Position numbers and translations under genes: made by a program | Notes under the pieces: generated by a model | What the model was told of the DNA's origin: nothing | Seen by the model: only the letters and a program-made list of their open reading frames with translations | The model's database searches: none | Origin: Bacteroidales bacterium | GTDB taxonomy: Bacteria > Bacteroidota > Bacteroidia > Bacteroidales > FEN-979 | Assembly (NCBI GenBank): GCA_025355465.1 | Contig: JANXZO010000048.1 | Location: 22,869-86,868 of the forward strand | Length of the DNA: 64,000 nucleotides | Reading direction: 5' to 3' | Shown: piece by piece, positions 8,379 through 17,070 of the stretch | How positions within the stretch are numbered: the first letter of the stretch is position 1 | Layout: each line of letters begins with the position of its first letter

Positions 8379-10028
8379 TTAAAACTTATTCCTGCGCAAT
8401 AGCTTCACCACCAGCCAGAAGCCAACCACCCCGGCGAGGCTGAACACGATGCCGCCGATCCAGCGGATCTGTTCCCACTGAGAGATGATGGAGGCGCCGA
8501 TGATGAGTGCGGCGAGAACGATGGCGATGGATATGCGGTTGCTGGCACTGTCGATATGCTCCATCATGGGCTCCAGCCCTTTCACCTCGATCTGTGTCTT
8601 GAAGCGCCCCTCTTTGATCTTGAAGATGATCTCGTTGAGGTCGGAGGGGAACTCCTTTACCAGTTTGTAATACTCCTTCAGCGATTCAAACACCTCCAGG
8701 GCAATGGTTTTGGGATCGAACTGCCGGGCGAGAAGCTGAATGGCGTAGGGCTGCATTTCGCGGGCAAAGTCGATGTGTGGATTCAGTTCAACTGCCACCC
8801 GTTCGATCGACATCAGCGCTTTAACCAACAGGTATATTCCCGGCGGGATACGCAATCCGAATCTGACAAGGATATCCACTGATTCGTTCATGACCTTGCC
8901 AAAATCCATCTCATCGATGGAGAGATACTTGTAATGTGCCAGCATCTCCCCGATCTGGAACTCCAGATCTTTGTACCGGGCCGGATTTCGTTTCCCGGAA
9001 ACCAGCACCAGGGCTTCTGTCATAGAATGTGCATCGCGGTCGAGATAGCCGAGAACATACTTCCCCAGGAACTGTAAATGCTCGGGACGCAAGGAACCCA
9101 TCATCCCGAAATCGATAAAGGAGAGTACATCCCCTTTCATGGCAAAAAGGTTACCGGGATGGGGGTCGGCATGGAAAAACCCGTGGTTGAAAATCTGGTC
9201 GAAAACCAGTCGTACCGCACGCCGTGCCAGGAGTTCCAGATCGTTACCTTCCTGCAGCAGATGTTCCAGGTCGCTTACCTTTATTCCGTCAATAAACTCC
9301 TCCACCAGGATCCGTTTGGAGGTATATTGCTGGTAAACTCTGGGGACTTTGATATCCGGATCGTTCGCAAAACTATGTCCGAACCGGATAAGGTTCGCCG
9401 CTTCATGACGGAAATCGAGTTCGAACCGGATCGTTTTGCCAAACTCTCTCACCACACCCAGGATGTTAATAGCTTCCAGTTCGGGGTTGTTCTTCTGGAT
9501 GCGGCCGGCAAAATAATTCATCAGGTGAAGGTCGAGTTCAATCTTGCGGTCGATACCCGGACGTTGAATTTTTACGCACACCGCATCTCCATTGAGCAGG
9601 GTGGCCTTGTAGGTCTGTGCCATCGATGCAGAGGCGAGCCTGCTTTTGTCGAAATCGCGGAAAATCTCACCGACGGGCCGTCCGAGCTCCTTTTCGATCT
9701 CGTGCAGGGCCAGATCATCGGGCATCGGCTGGGCTTCGTCCTGCAACTTCTTAAGTTCGGCTCTGAGCTCTTCCGACACAACGTCGGGGCGGTCGGCAAG
9801 GATCTGACCGAATTTCACATATGTTGGACCCAGTTCCTCCACCGCCATGCGGATTCTTTCCCACTGGTTGAATTTTCCGATTCGTGCCAGCCGCTTTTTC
9901 GAAACAAGGTACTTGCCTAAACCGCCTTTGCTGACCCAATCGCTGAGTCCATACTTTACAACAATACCAAGCATCTCGCGTGCCCGACCAATTTCGTGCA
10001 CGGCGAGGCCGATTTTAGATAACCTCAC
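8379..10028 (-). CDS. ABC1/AarF/UbiB family atypical kinase
   Basis: LGPTYVKFGQILADRPDVVSEELRAELKKLQDEAQP, ASMAQTYKATL, HADPHPGNLFAM, FIDFGMMG. Confidence 0.92.
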   Translation of the reverse strand: MRLSKIGLAVHEIGRAREMLGIVVKYGLSDWVSKGGLGKYLVSKKRLARIGKFNQWERIRMAVEELGPTYVKFGQILADRPDVVSEELRAELKKLQDEAQPMPDDLALHEIEKELGRPVGEIFRDFDKSRLASASMAQTYKATLLNGDAVCVKIQRPGIDRKIELDLHLMNYFAGRIQKNNPELEAINILGVVREFGKTIRFELDFRHEAANLIRFGHSFANDPDIKVPRVYQQYTSKRILVEEFIDGIKVSDLEHLLQEGNDLELLARRAVRLVFDQIFNHGFFHADPHPGNLFAMKGDVLSFIDFGMMGSLRPEHLQFLGKYVLGYLDRDAHSMTEALVLVSGKRNPARYKDLEFQIGEMLAHYKYLSIDEMDFGKVMNESVDILVRFGLRIPPGIYLLVKALMSIERVAVELNPHIDFAREMQPYAIQLLARQFDPKTIALEVFESLKEYYKLVKEFPSDLNEIIFKIKEGRFKTQIEVKGLEPMMEHIDSASNRISIAIVLAALIIGASIISQWEQIRWIGGIVFSLAGVVGFWLVVKLLRRNKF

Positions 10029-10061
10029 AGGGTGGAGTTTTAATTGCCCGAAAACGGGTTA

Positions 10062-10418
10062 CTAAACAGCTTTCTTTTTCGCGTTCGGTGAGCCTGCCTT
10101 CTTTACCACTTTGGCTTTAGCCGGTGTTTTACCGGTACCTTCCAGCTTCTTGATCCGGTCTTCCAGCTTCTTCATGTCCGCGGCAGTAGGAATGTTCATT
10201 TTTTTCATCGAATTCTGCACAAACACATGAAGATCAGCCTCCACGGTTTTGCGGGTCTCCTCCGATTTCTTTATCAGATGTTCGTACAATTTTTTAGCCT
10301 CCTCTTTGGTCAGCTTATTTTCTTTTGCCAGATCCTGGGCAGCCTTGGCAATTTTTTCGGTAGTCGCAAAAGCATAATCTATGCCTTTATCGATCGATTT
10401 CTTTAATTCTTCGAGCAT
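10062..10418 (-). CDS. Phasin-like coiled-coil protein with Lys/Ala-rich tail
   Basis: 118 aa, helical, phasin-like spacing, C-terminal PAKAKVVKKAGSPNAKKKAV. Confidence 0.6.
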   Translation of the reverse strand: MLEELKKSIDKGIDYAFATTEKIAKAAQDLAKENKLTKEEAKKLYEHLIKKSEETRKTVEADLHVFVQNSMKKMNIPTAADMKKLEDRIKKLEGTGKTPAKAKVVKKAGSPNAKKKAV

Positions 10419-10429
10419 GGTAGTACCTC

Positions 10430-10921
10430 CTATTTTTTAAGGGGTGAATATTTAACTTTTGAATCACGGGTGAGGGTCATAAAATGAATCTCCAGGTCCG
10501 TGAGAAAATTTTCGTAGTTACGAATAGTTTCAAAACGGATCTCAAAGGCGGTTAGTACATTCGGTATCGATTTTATTGTTGTGAGGAATCGATCTTTCTG
10601 TGCCTTTTTGCAAGGACCTTCCATCAGCAGCAGGAAGTCTGTTTGCCTAAGTTCGGGCAGCAGCACGGATTCTTCTCCCCGGTTGGCCAGCAGGTAGTAA
10701 GCATTGAAGCGGTCTTCGTCGCGGTAAAAATAGAATGAGAAGCCATCTGGTTCCTTCTTCGGGGCGATTGCAGTGCGAAAATCCTCCATTTTGATGAACT
10801 CCAGGTCAAGGATCTGGTTAAGCAGGTACGAAAGGCGGTAATCCTTCAGGTGGCAGGAGATGCCAAAGAGTGTGTAGAGGGCAGGTTCAGACCTTGTTTC
10901 GAGAATGATCTTTCGGGCCAT
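10430..10921 (-). CDS. IPExxxVDY family protein (Bacteroidetes conserved, next to rnc)
   Basis: Fold pattern and position immediately after rnc. Confidence 0.6.
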   Translation of the reverse strand: MARKIILETRSEPALYTLFGISCHLKDYRLSYLLNQILDLEFIKMEDFRTAIAPKKEPDGFSFYFYRDEDRFNAYYLLANRGEESVLLPELRQTDFLLLMEGPCKKAQKDRFLTTIKSIPNVLTAFEIRFETIRNYENFLTDLEIHFMTLTRDSKVKYSPLKK

Positions 10922-10973
10922 TGCGGATCCGCTTTGTTAATTCAAACAAAGTTAATCGTTTCACAGGCAAAGG

Positions 10974-11786
10974 TCAACTGTTTTCGCCAATTATTTTTTT
11001 CCAGGCCTTCTCTGCTGCATTCTGTTCCGCGCCTTTGATGGAATAATCCTGACCTGTGGCAAGTGTAGTCTCCTCAATATTCAGCTCCACCACATATTGC
11101 TTTTTAAAACCCGACCCGGTCTCCTCCAGCATCCTGAAATTCAGTTGCTTTCGTTCGCGCTGCGCCCATTCGATCATCTTGCTTTTGAAGTTCATCTCCT
11201 GGCTCACCAGTTCATCCATGTCGAAGTAGTTCCGGAAGATGCGATCGAGGATTATTTTGCGGGTAAAATCATAGCCTTTGTCGAGGTAAAGCGCTCCGAT
11301 GAGGGCTTCGAAAGCATCTCCTTTAAAAGAGCGCAACTGTCCGCCAGAGGTTCCATTGAGTTGAATAAAATGGTCGATCCCCATTTTCTGCGAAAGCTGG
11401 TTAAGCTGCTTCCGGCTGACGAGCTTGGAGCGCATTTCGGTGAGAAAGCCTTCGTCTTTGGCCGGGAACGTTCGGAAGAGGTAGTCGGCGGCTACAGCGT
11501 CGAGGATGGCATCCCCCAGAAATTCGAGGCGTTCGTTGTTAACATGCACACCCTTTACGGTTTCCTGGGTGGCCGATTTATGGAGAAAGGCAAGCCGGTA
11601 CAAAAAAATATTTCCGGGCTTGTACCCGAAAATATTTTTAATCGCATGTCTAAGCTGTTTATCGGACGAAAAATCTGGTTGATCCGGTTTGTAAGGTCTC
11701 AGCCTCAATGGATTACTATTCCTTAAATTTTTTGAAGATGATGGAGGCGTTGTGGCCGCCAAATCCAAAGGTATTGCTAAGGGCAT
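10974..11786 (-). CDS. rnc: Ribonuclease III (start uncertain; ORF overlaps the end of fabF)
   Basis: NNERLEFLGDAILDAVAADYLF, KGDAFEALIGALYLDKGY, C-terminal dsRBD AEQNAAEKAWKKI. Confidence 0.9.
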   Translation of the reverse strand: MPLAIPLDLAATTPPSSSKNLRNSNPLRLRPYKPDQPDFSSDKQLRHAIKNIFGYKPGNIFLYRLAFLHKSATQETVKGVHVNNERLEFLGDAILDAVAADYLFRTFPAKDEGFLTEMRSKLVSRKQLNQLSQKMGIDHFIQLNGTSGGQLRSFKGDAFEALIGALYLDKGYDFTRKIILDRIFRNYFDMDELVSQEMNFKSKMIEWAQRERKQLNFRMLEETGSGFKKQYVVELNIEETTLATGQDYSIKGAEQNAAEKAWKKIIGENS

Positions 11787-12966
11787 AGTTTACCTCGCGC
11801 TCCTGAGCCTCATTAAAGGTGAAGTTCAGGGCTGGGATTTCGGGGTCATCGGTAAAATGGTTGATGGTTGGGGGTACGATGTTGTTCTTCGTGGCGAGCA
11901 GGGTGGCAATGGCTTCGATAGCGCCGGTGGCACCCAGCAAGTGGCCGGTCATGGATTTTGTTGAGTTGATGTTCATCTTAAAGGCGTTATCGCCAAAAAG
12001 GCTTACGATGGCTTTGGGTTCTGCAATGTCGCCGGCGGGTGTGGAGGTTCCATGGGTGTTGATATGATCCACCATGTCGGTCGAAATCCCGGCATCCTCT
12101 ACAGCCATTTTCATGGAGAGGATGGCCCCCAATCCTTCGGGGTGGGGGGCTGTGATGTGATGGGCATCGGCCGATAAGCCGGCACCAACCACCTCACCAT
12201 AAATTTTGGCACCCCGTTTCAAGGCGTGACCGAGTTCTTCGAAGATGAGTGCGCCGGCACCTTCACCCATTACAAAACCATCGCGATCCATGTCGTAGGG
12301 TCGTGAAGCGGTGGTTGGATCGTCATTCCGGGTAGAGAGTGCGTGCATGGCAATAAACCCGCCCATTCCGGCTGTTGTAATAGAGGCTTCCGAGCCACCC
12401 GTAACAAAAATATCGGCCTTACCCAACCTGATGTACATCAGCGCATCGGCGAGGGCATTGGTGGAGGAGGCGCAAGCTGAAACAGTGGCGAAGTTTGGAC
12501 CGCGAAAGTTGTATTTCATGGAAATATGGCCTGCGGTAATGTCGGAGATCATCTTGGGGATAAAGAACGGGTTGAAGCGCGGTGTTCCGTCGCCCGAAGC
12601 AAAAGCGGAAACCTCCGTGATGAAGGTCTCTAGTCCGCCGATACCGGAAGCCCAGATGACCCCAACCCTGTTAACATCCACTCCGTCTATTTCAATGCCG
12701 GCATCCTTCACGGCCTGGTCGGCGCAAACAATCCCATATTGAGAGCAACGGTCGAACTTCCGGGCCTCTTTGCGGTCGAAATAGTCCTCCGCATTGAAAT
12801 TTTTCAGTTCACAGGCAAACTGTGTCTTGAATTTGGAAGTATCAAACCGGGTTATCGGACCGGCACCACTGACTCCGCGGATGAGGTTGTTCCAGTATTC
12901 TGTGACTGAATTCCCCAAAGGAGTAAGTGCGCCAAGACCAGTTACAACAACTCGCCTTAATTCCAC
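11716..12966 (-). CDS. fabF: 3-oxoacyl-ACP synthase II
   Basis: RRVVVTGLGALTPLG, ACASSTNALADA, NTHGTSTPAGD, SNTFGFGGHNASIIFK. Confidence 0.95.
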   Translation of the reverse strand: MELRRVVVTGLGALTPLGNSVTEYWNNLIRGVSGAGPITRFDTSKFKTQFACELKNFNAEDYFDRKEARKFDRCSQYGIVCADQAVKDAGIEIDGVDVNRVGVIWASGIGGLETFITEVSAFASGDGTPRFNPFFIPKMISDITAGHISMKYNFRGPNFATVSACASSTNALADALMYIRLGKADIFVTGGSEASITTAGMGGFIAMHALSTRNDDPTTASRPYDMDRDGFVMGEGAGALIFEELGHALKRGAKIYGEVVGAGLSADAHHITAPHPEGLGAILSMKMAVEDAGISTDMVDHINTHGTSTPAGDIAEPKAIVSLFGDNAFKMNINSTKSMTGHLLGATGAIEAIATLLATKNNIVPPTINHFTDDPEIPALNFTFNEAQEREVNYALSNTFGFGGHNASIIFKKFKE

Positions 12967-13001
12967 TTGCTACAGATTTTATGGTTCATCGATTAACAGA
13001 G

Positions 13002-13023
13002 AACCCCGCAATAGTGCGGGGTT
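13002..13023. terminator. Hairpin between acpP and fabF (AACCCCGCA ATAG TGCGGGGTT)
   Basis: Perfect 9-bp stem, 4-nt loop; no clear U-tract, so attenuator/stabiliser rather than confirmed terminator. Confidence 0.45.
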
Positions 13024-13056
13024 GTAATGTAAAATTCAAACGATAGCGTAAGATTT

Positions 13057-13293
13057 TTACTTTGTATTATTCTCGATGTAAGCGATCGCTTCGCCTACGG
13101 TGCTGATCTTTTCTGCCTGATCGTCGGGAATGGCAATATCGAATTCCTTTTCGAATTCCATGATCAGTTCAACGGTGTCAAGAGAGTCAGCACCAAGATC
13201 ATTGGTGAAGCTTGCTTCAGGCGTAACTTCACTTTCATCAACACCAAGCTTATCAACGATGATAGCTTTAACTTTTGCTGCAATGTCAGACAT
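13057..13293 (-). CDS. acpP: Acyl carrier protein
   Basis: [25 protein letters not shown]. Confidence 0.96.
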   Translation of the reverse strand: MSDIAAKVKAIIVDKLGVDESEVTPEASFTNDLGADSLDTVELIMEFEKEFDIAIPDDQAEKISTVGEAIAYIENNTK

Positions 13294-13520
13294 GTTTTAC
13301 TTTTTTTTGGTTAAACGGACTGCAAAGGAAAGAATTTTATAATTACCCACCAACACAATTTAAGAAATTTTAACATTATTAAATTTTTAAGCATTGAATA
13401 TCTGATAGTTGCAAAATGTGTTAGGGTTAAGCCTATTAAATTTCACTATTTCTTCCCCCTTAATTTCAGGGGAATGAGCCGATTTGAAGTTAGGTTCAGC
13501 CGGAATCGGCAGCACTTTTG

Positions 13521-13528
13521 TATTTTTG
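13521..13528 (+). promoter_or_regulatory. Bacteroidetes-type -7 element (TATTTTTG) upstream of purN
   Basis: TAnnTTTG match 20 bp before ATG 13548. Confidence 0.45.
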
Positions 13529-13547
13529 CCGTTCAGCACCTCAAAAC

Positions 13548-14114
13548 ATGCATCGTATAGCCATACTTGCCTCCGGCAACGGATCAAATGCCCAGCGCAT
13601 CATCGAATATTTCGAGAACAGTAAACTTGTTGACATTACGCTTGTTTTGTGTAACAAACCCGGGGCCTATGTAATCACGCGTGCCAAAAATCTCGGTATT
13701 CCTGCAATCACCTTCAACCGTGATGCATTTTATGAAAACGGCACCGTGGTAAAAACGCTTGCCGATCATCAGATCGATTTTCTCGTACTCGCCGGTTTTC
13801 TCTGGCTGATTCCGCAAAACATACTGAAACTATATCCCGGCAGGATCATCAACCTTCATCCGGCGCTCTTACCCAAATACGGTGGAAAAGGGATGTACGG
13901 GATGAAGGTTCACGAGGCTGTTATTGCAGCCGGCGAACGTGAGTCGGGGATCACCATTCATTTTGTGAACGAATTCTACGACGAAGGGCAGATCATCTTC
14001 CAGTCCCGGTGCCCGGTATTGCCATCTGATACGCCGGAACTGTTGGCCGATAAGATACACGCGTTGGAGTACCGGTATTTTGCAGAGGTTGTGGAGAAGG
14101 TCGTGGCAGGGTAG
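13548..14114 (+). CDS. purN: Phosphoribosylglycinamide formyltransferase
   Basis: RIAILASGNGSNAQRIIEYF, INLHPALLPKYGGKGMYG, GITIHFVNEFYDEGQIIFQ. Confidence 0.93.
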   Translation: MHRIAILASGNGSNAQRIIEYFENSKLVDITLVLCNKPGAYVITRAKNLGIPAITFNRDAFYENGTVVKTLADHQIDFLVLAGFLWLIPQNILKLYPGRIINLHPALLPKYGGKGMYGMKVHEAVIAAGERESGITIHFVNEFYDEGQIIFQSRCPVLPSDTPELLADKIHALEYRYFAEVVEKVVAG

Positions 14115-14152
14115 CAAAAAAAATCAGGGGTAACCTTTCCGGTTACCCCTGA
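14115..14152 (-). terminator. Intrinsic-terminator-like hairpin oriented for minus-strand transcription
   Basis: TCAGGGGTAACC (14124-14135) TTTCC GGTTACCCCTGA (14141-14152), perfect 12-bp stem; A8 on + strand at its left gives a U-tract only on the minus strand. Confidence 0.6.
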
Positions 14153-14339
14153 CACTAATCAATAAACAAATGATATTTCACTCAAACCTCAATTACTGTC
14201 GTCTGCTTATAACGAAGTATTTTATTTCATTAATCTTTGAAAAACTCGCAGGGCAAAGGTAATCGTAAGATGGTGCGGGAAATGTTAAGGAAAATTAATT
14301 TACGTTAAAATTTGTTAAAAGTCTCATTTCAATTTATGG

Positions 14340-14347
14340 TAACTTTG
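14340..14347 (+). promoter_or_regulatory. -7 element (TAACTTTG) just upstream of histidine kinase ATG 14353
   Basis: TAnnTTTG match five bases before the start codon. Confidence 0.5.
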
Positions 14348-14352
14348 CGTAA

Positions 14353-15639
14353 ATGAACCGCAGGATAATAATATTCACCATCATTGCCATGACCCTTGCC
14401 CTGGTGGGGCTTATGGTAATCCAGATCTACTGGATCAAGAATGCTTCGTCGGTGAAGGAGGCGAATTTCCGGCGCAGCGTAAATGAGGCGATGACCAAGG
14501 TGGTGATGAAAGTTGAGCGGTTGGAAAAGAAGAAGGCGCTGACGGTTTATCAGTACGAAAGCATGCTGAATTTCAACCGTCACCTGCCCTACGCTGAGTT
14601 CATCACCAAGGCTGCCCTGGATTCCCTTATATCACTGGAGCTCAATATTCGCGGTGTCGATACACGTTTTGAATTCGGGGTGTACAAGCCGGAGGGAAAT
14701 GAGTTTCTGATAGAAAAATCGATCAATTACAGCAAGGAGCTGATCGAGAAAGGTTATGCGTACATCCTGTTCCCGACCGACATTTACACCAGCCCGGAAT
14801 ACATTTGTATTTATTTCCCGCATGAAAAGCAGTTTCTGCTCACTGAACTCTGGGGGATGCTGCTAATCTCCATCATCCTGATCATTGTGGTGGTCTATTC
14901 ATTTTCGTACATGGTGACGACGATATTCAGGCAGAAGCGGCTTTCGGAGATGAAAAACGACTTCATCAATAACATGACCCACGAATTCAAGACGCCGATC
15001 TCGACCATTTCGCTGGCATGCGAGGCACTGAGTGATGCAGATATGCGGAAATCGGAGGATACGGCCCGCGGATATGTGAATATGATCATGGATGAAAACA
15101 AAAGGCTGGCGGGAATGGCCGAGAAGATCCTGCAAACAGCGGTGATCGACAAGGGGCAGCTCACCATGCGGAAAGAGGCGATCGACATGCATGAGGTCAT
15201 CTCCGATGTGATCAAAAACCTGCGCATCCAGGTGGAGATCAAAGACGGGGAGTTCATACGCAGGTTCGGCGCGGCCAATCCCCGAATCGAGGGAGATCGT
15301 GTACATCTTACAAACCTTGTATATAACCTCCTCGACAATGCCAACAAGTATACCCCCAAAAGGCCCATGATCAGGGTAAGTACCGAAAACACCGGCAACG
15401 GTATCCTTCTCATCATCGAGGACAACGGCATTGGCATCAGCAAGGCCGAGCAGAAGAAGGTTTTCGATAAACTATACCGCGTTCCTACAGGCAACATCCA
15501 CGAAGTTCGCGGTTTCGGACTGGGGCTGAGTTATGTAAAAGCGATCGTTGAAGAGCACCGCGGAAAGATCAGCATTGAGAGTGAAGTAGGCAAAGGGAGC
15601 AAGTTCAAAGTCTTCCTTCCGTTTGTGATCAAAGAATAA
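14353..15639 (+). CDS. Sensor histidine kinase
   Basis: Two TM segments, HEFKTPISTI H-box, LVYNLLDNANKYTP N-box, GFGLGLSYVKAIVEEHRG G-box. Confidence 0.93.
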   Translation: MNRRIIIFTIIAMTLALVGLMVIQIYWIKNASSVKEANFRRSVNEAMTKVVMKVERLEKKKALTVYQYESMLNFNRHLPYAEFITKAALDSLISLELNIRGVDTRFEFGVYKPEGNEFLIEKSINYSKELIEKGYAYILFPTDIYTSPEYICIYFPHEKQFLLTELWGMLLISIILIIVVVYSFSYMVTTIFRQKRLSEMKNDFINNMTHEFKTPISTISLACEALSDADMRKSEDTARGYVNMIMDENKRLAGMAEKILQTAVIDKGQLTMRKEAIDMHEVISDVIKNLRIQVEIKDGEFIRRFGAANPRIEGDRVHLTNLVYNLLDNANKYTPKRPMIRVSTENTGNGILLIIEDNGIGISKAEQKKVFDKLYRVPTGNIHEVRGFGLGLSYVKAIVEEHRGKISIESEVGKGSKFKVFLPFVIKE

Positions 15640-15675
15640 ATAGCGTAATTTTCACGTTTGAAAGTTAAAAAGCCG

Positions 15676-16374
15676 ATGGAGAAAAATACGATCCGCATTC
15701 TGCTGGCCGAGGACGACCGGAACCTGGGCAACATTCTGAAGAATTACCTGGATGCCAAAGGCTATGCCACCACACTCTGCGTAAACGGTCAGGAAGCGAC
15801 GGATACCTTTGCCAAAAAGGAGTTCGATTTTTGTATCCTCGACATCATGATGCCTGTTAAAGATGGCTTTGCCGTAGCTACCGAGATCAGGGCTGCAAAC
15901 AGGAGGCTTCCCATCCTCTTCCTCACCGCCAAGGCCTTTCAGGAGGACAAACTGAAGGGGTTCGAGATCGGTGCGGATGATTACATCACGAAACCGTTCA
16001 GTATGGAGGAGCTGTTGCTCCGGATACAGGCCATCCTTCGCCGCACGGATGAAAACAAGGCGGGAACCCCGGACAACAGCTACAACATCGGCCAGTATAC
16101 CTTTGATTACAACCGCCAGGTGCTCACCATTCGCGGTAAAGAGCAGAAGCTTACCTCCAAGGAGGCCGGACTGCTCAAGTTGCTCTGCACCCACTCCAAC
16201 GAAGTGCTCGACCGCAGCACTGCGCTCAATCAGATATGGAACGACGACAGCTATTTCAATGCCCGCAGCATGGATGTTTATATTGTGAAGCTTCGCAAAT
16301 ACCTCAGAGACGACCCCAAAGTGGAGCTCATCAATGTGCACGGTGTTGGGTTTAAACTGGTAATGAACCATTAG
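15676..16374 (+). CDS. OmpR/PhoB-family response regulator
   Basis: ILLAEDDRNLGNIL, DIMMPVKDGF, C-terminal winged helix; start set at ATG 15676. Confidence 0.93.
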   Translation: MEKNTIRILLAEDDRNLGNILKNYLDAKGYATTLCVNGQEATDTFAKKEFDFCILDIMMPVKDGFAVATEIRAANRRLPILFLTAKAFQEDKLKGFEIGADDYITKPFSMEELLLRIQAILRRTDENKAGTPDNSYNIGQYTFDYNRQVLTIRGKEQKLTSKEAGLLKLLCTHSNEVLDRSTALNQIWNDDSYFNARSMDVYIVKLRKYLRDDPKVELINVHGVGFKLVMNH

Positions 16375-16383
16375 CCGTTTGCG

Positions 16384-17070
16384 ATGGAAACACAACTCTT
16401 CATCGTACCCACACCCATTGGCAACCTCGAAGACATCACCCTCCGCGGGCTGCGCATTCTCCGCGAGGTTGATTTTATTCTTGCTGAAGACACCCGTACC
16501 ACGGGCCACCTGCTGAAGCATTACGACATTGTAAAAAAACTGGTACCGCATCACCAGTTTAACGAACACAAAGCGATTGTGAACGTTATCAGCAGGCTGA
16601 AGGAGGGTGCAAAGGCAGCCCTTGTGAGCGATGCCGGCACCCCGGCCATCTCCGATCCGGGTTACCTCCTGGTGCGGGAGTGCATCAAGGAGGGAATTCA
16701 GGTTGAATGTCTGCCGGGTCCCACAGCCTTTGTTCCTGCACTGGTAAATTCGGGCATTGCTGCCGACCACTTTGTTTTTGAAGGATTTCTGCCGCATAAA
16801 AAAGGGAGGCATACCCGTCTTAGCGTCCTGGCGGAGGAGGAGAAAACGATGATCTTCTACGAATCACCCCACCGGCTTGTAAAGACCCTGTTGCAGCTTG
16901 CCGACTACCTTGGAGCGGATCGCTATGCCAGTATTTCGCGTGAGCTCACCAAGCTCTTCGAAGAGAATGTTCGTGGCAGTTTAACCGAACTCGCTGCCCA
17001 TTTCGATAAAAAACCGGTGAAGGGAGAAATTGTGATCGTTGTGGAAGGGAAGATGAATGTTAAGGCCTGA
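16384..17070 (+). CDS. rsmI: 16S rRNA (cytidine(1402)-2'-O)-methyltransferase
   Basis: LFIVPTPIGNLEDITLRGLRIL, AEDTRTTGHLLKH, VSDAGTPAISDPGYLLVRE, PGPTAFVPALVNSG. Confidence 0.94.
   Translation: METQLFIVPTPIGNLEDITLRGLRILREVDFILAEDTRTTGHLLKHYDIVKKLVPHHQFNEHKAIVNVISRLKEGAKAALVSDAGTPAISDPGYLLVRECIKEGIQVECLPGPTAFVPALVNSGIAADHFVFEGFLPHKKGRHTRLSVLAEEEKTMIFYESPHRLVKTLLQLADYLGADRYASISRELTKLFEENVRGSLTELAAHFDKKPVKGEIVIVVEGKMNVKA

Noticed and set aside
9078-9920. 280-aa plus-strand ORF antisense to the ABC1 kinase
   Set aside because: Kinase motifs on the other strand are unambiguous.
15652-16812. 386-aa minus-strand ORF overlapping the response regulator and rsmI
   Set aside because: Antisense to two genes with clear conserved motifs; no recognisable domain; typical GC-driven shadow ORF.
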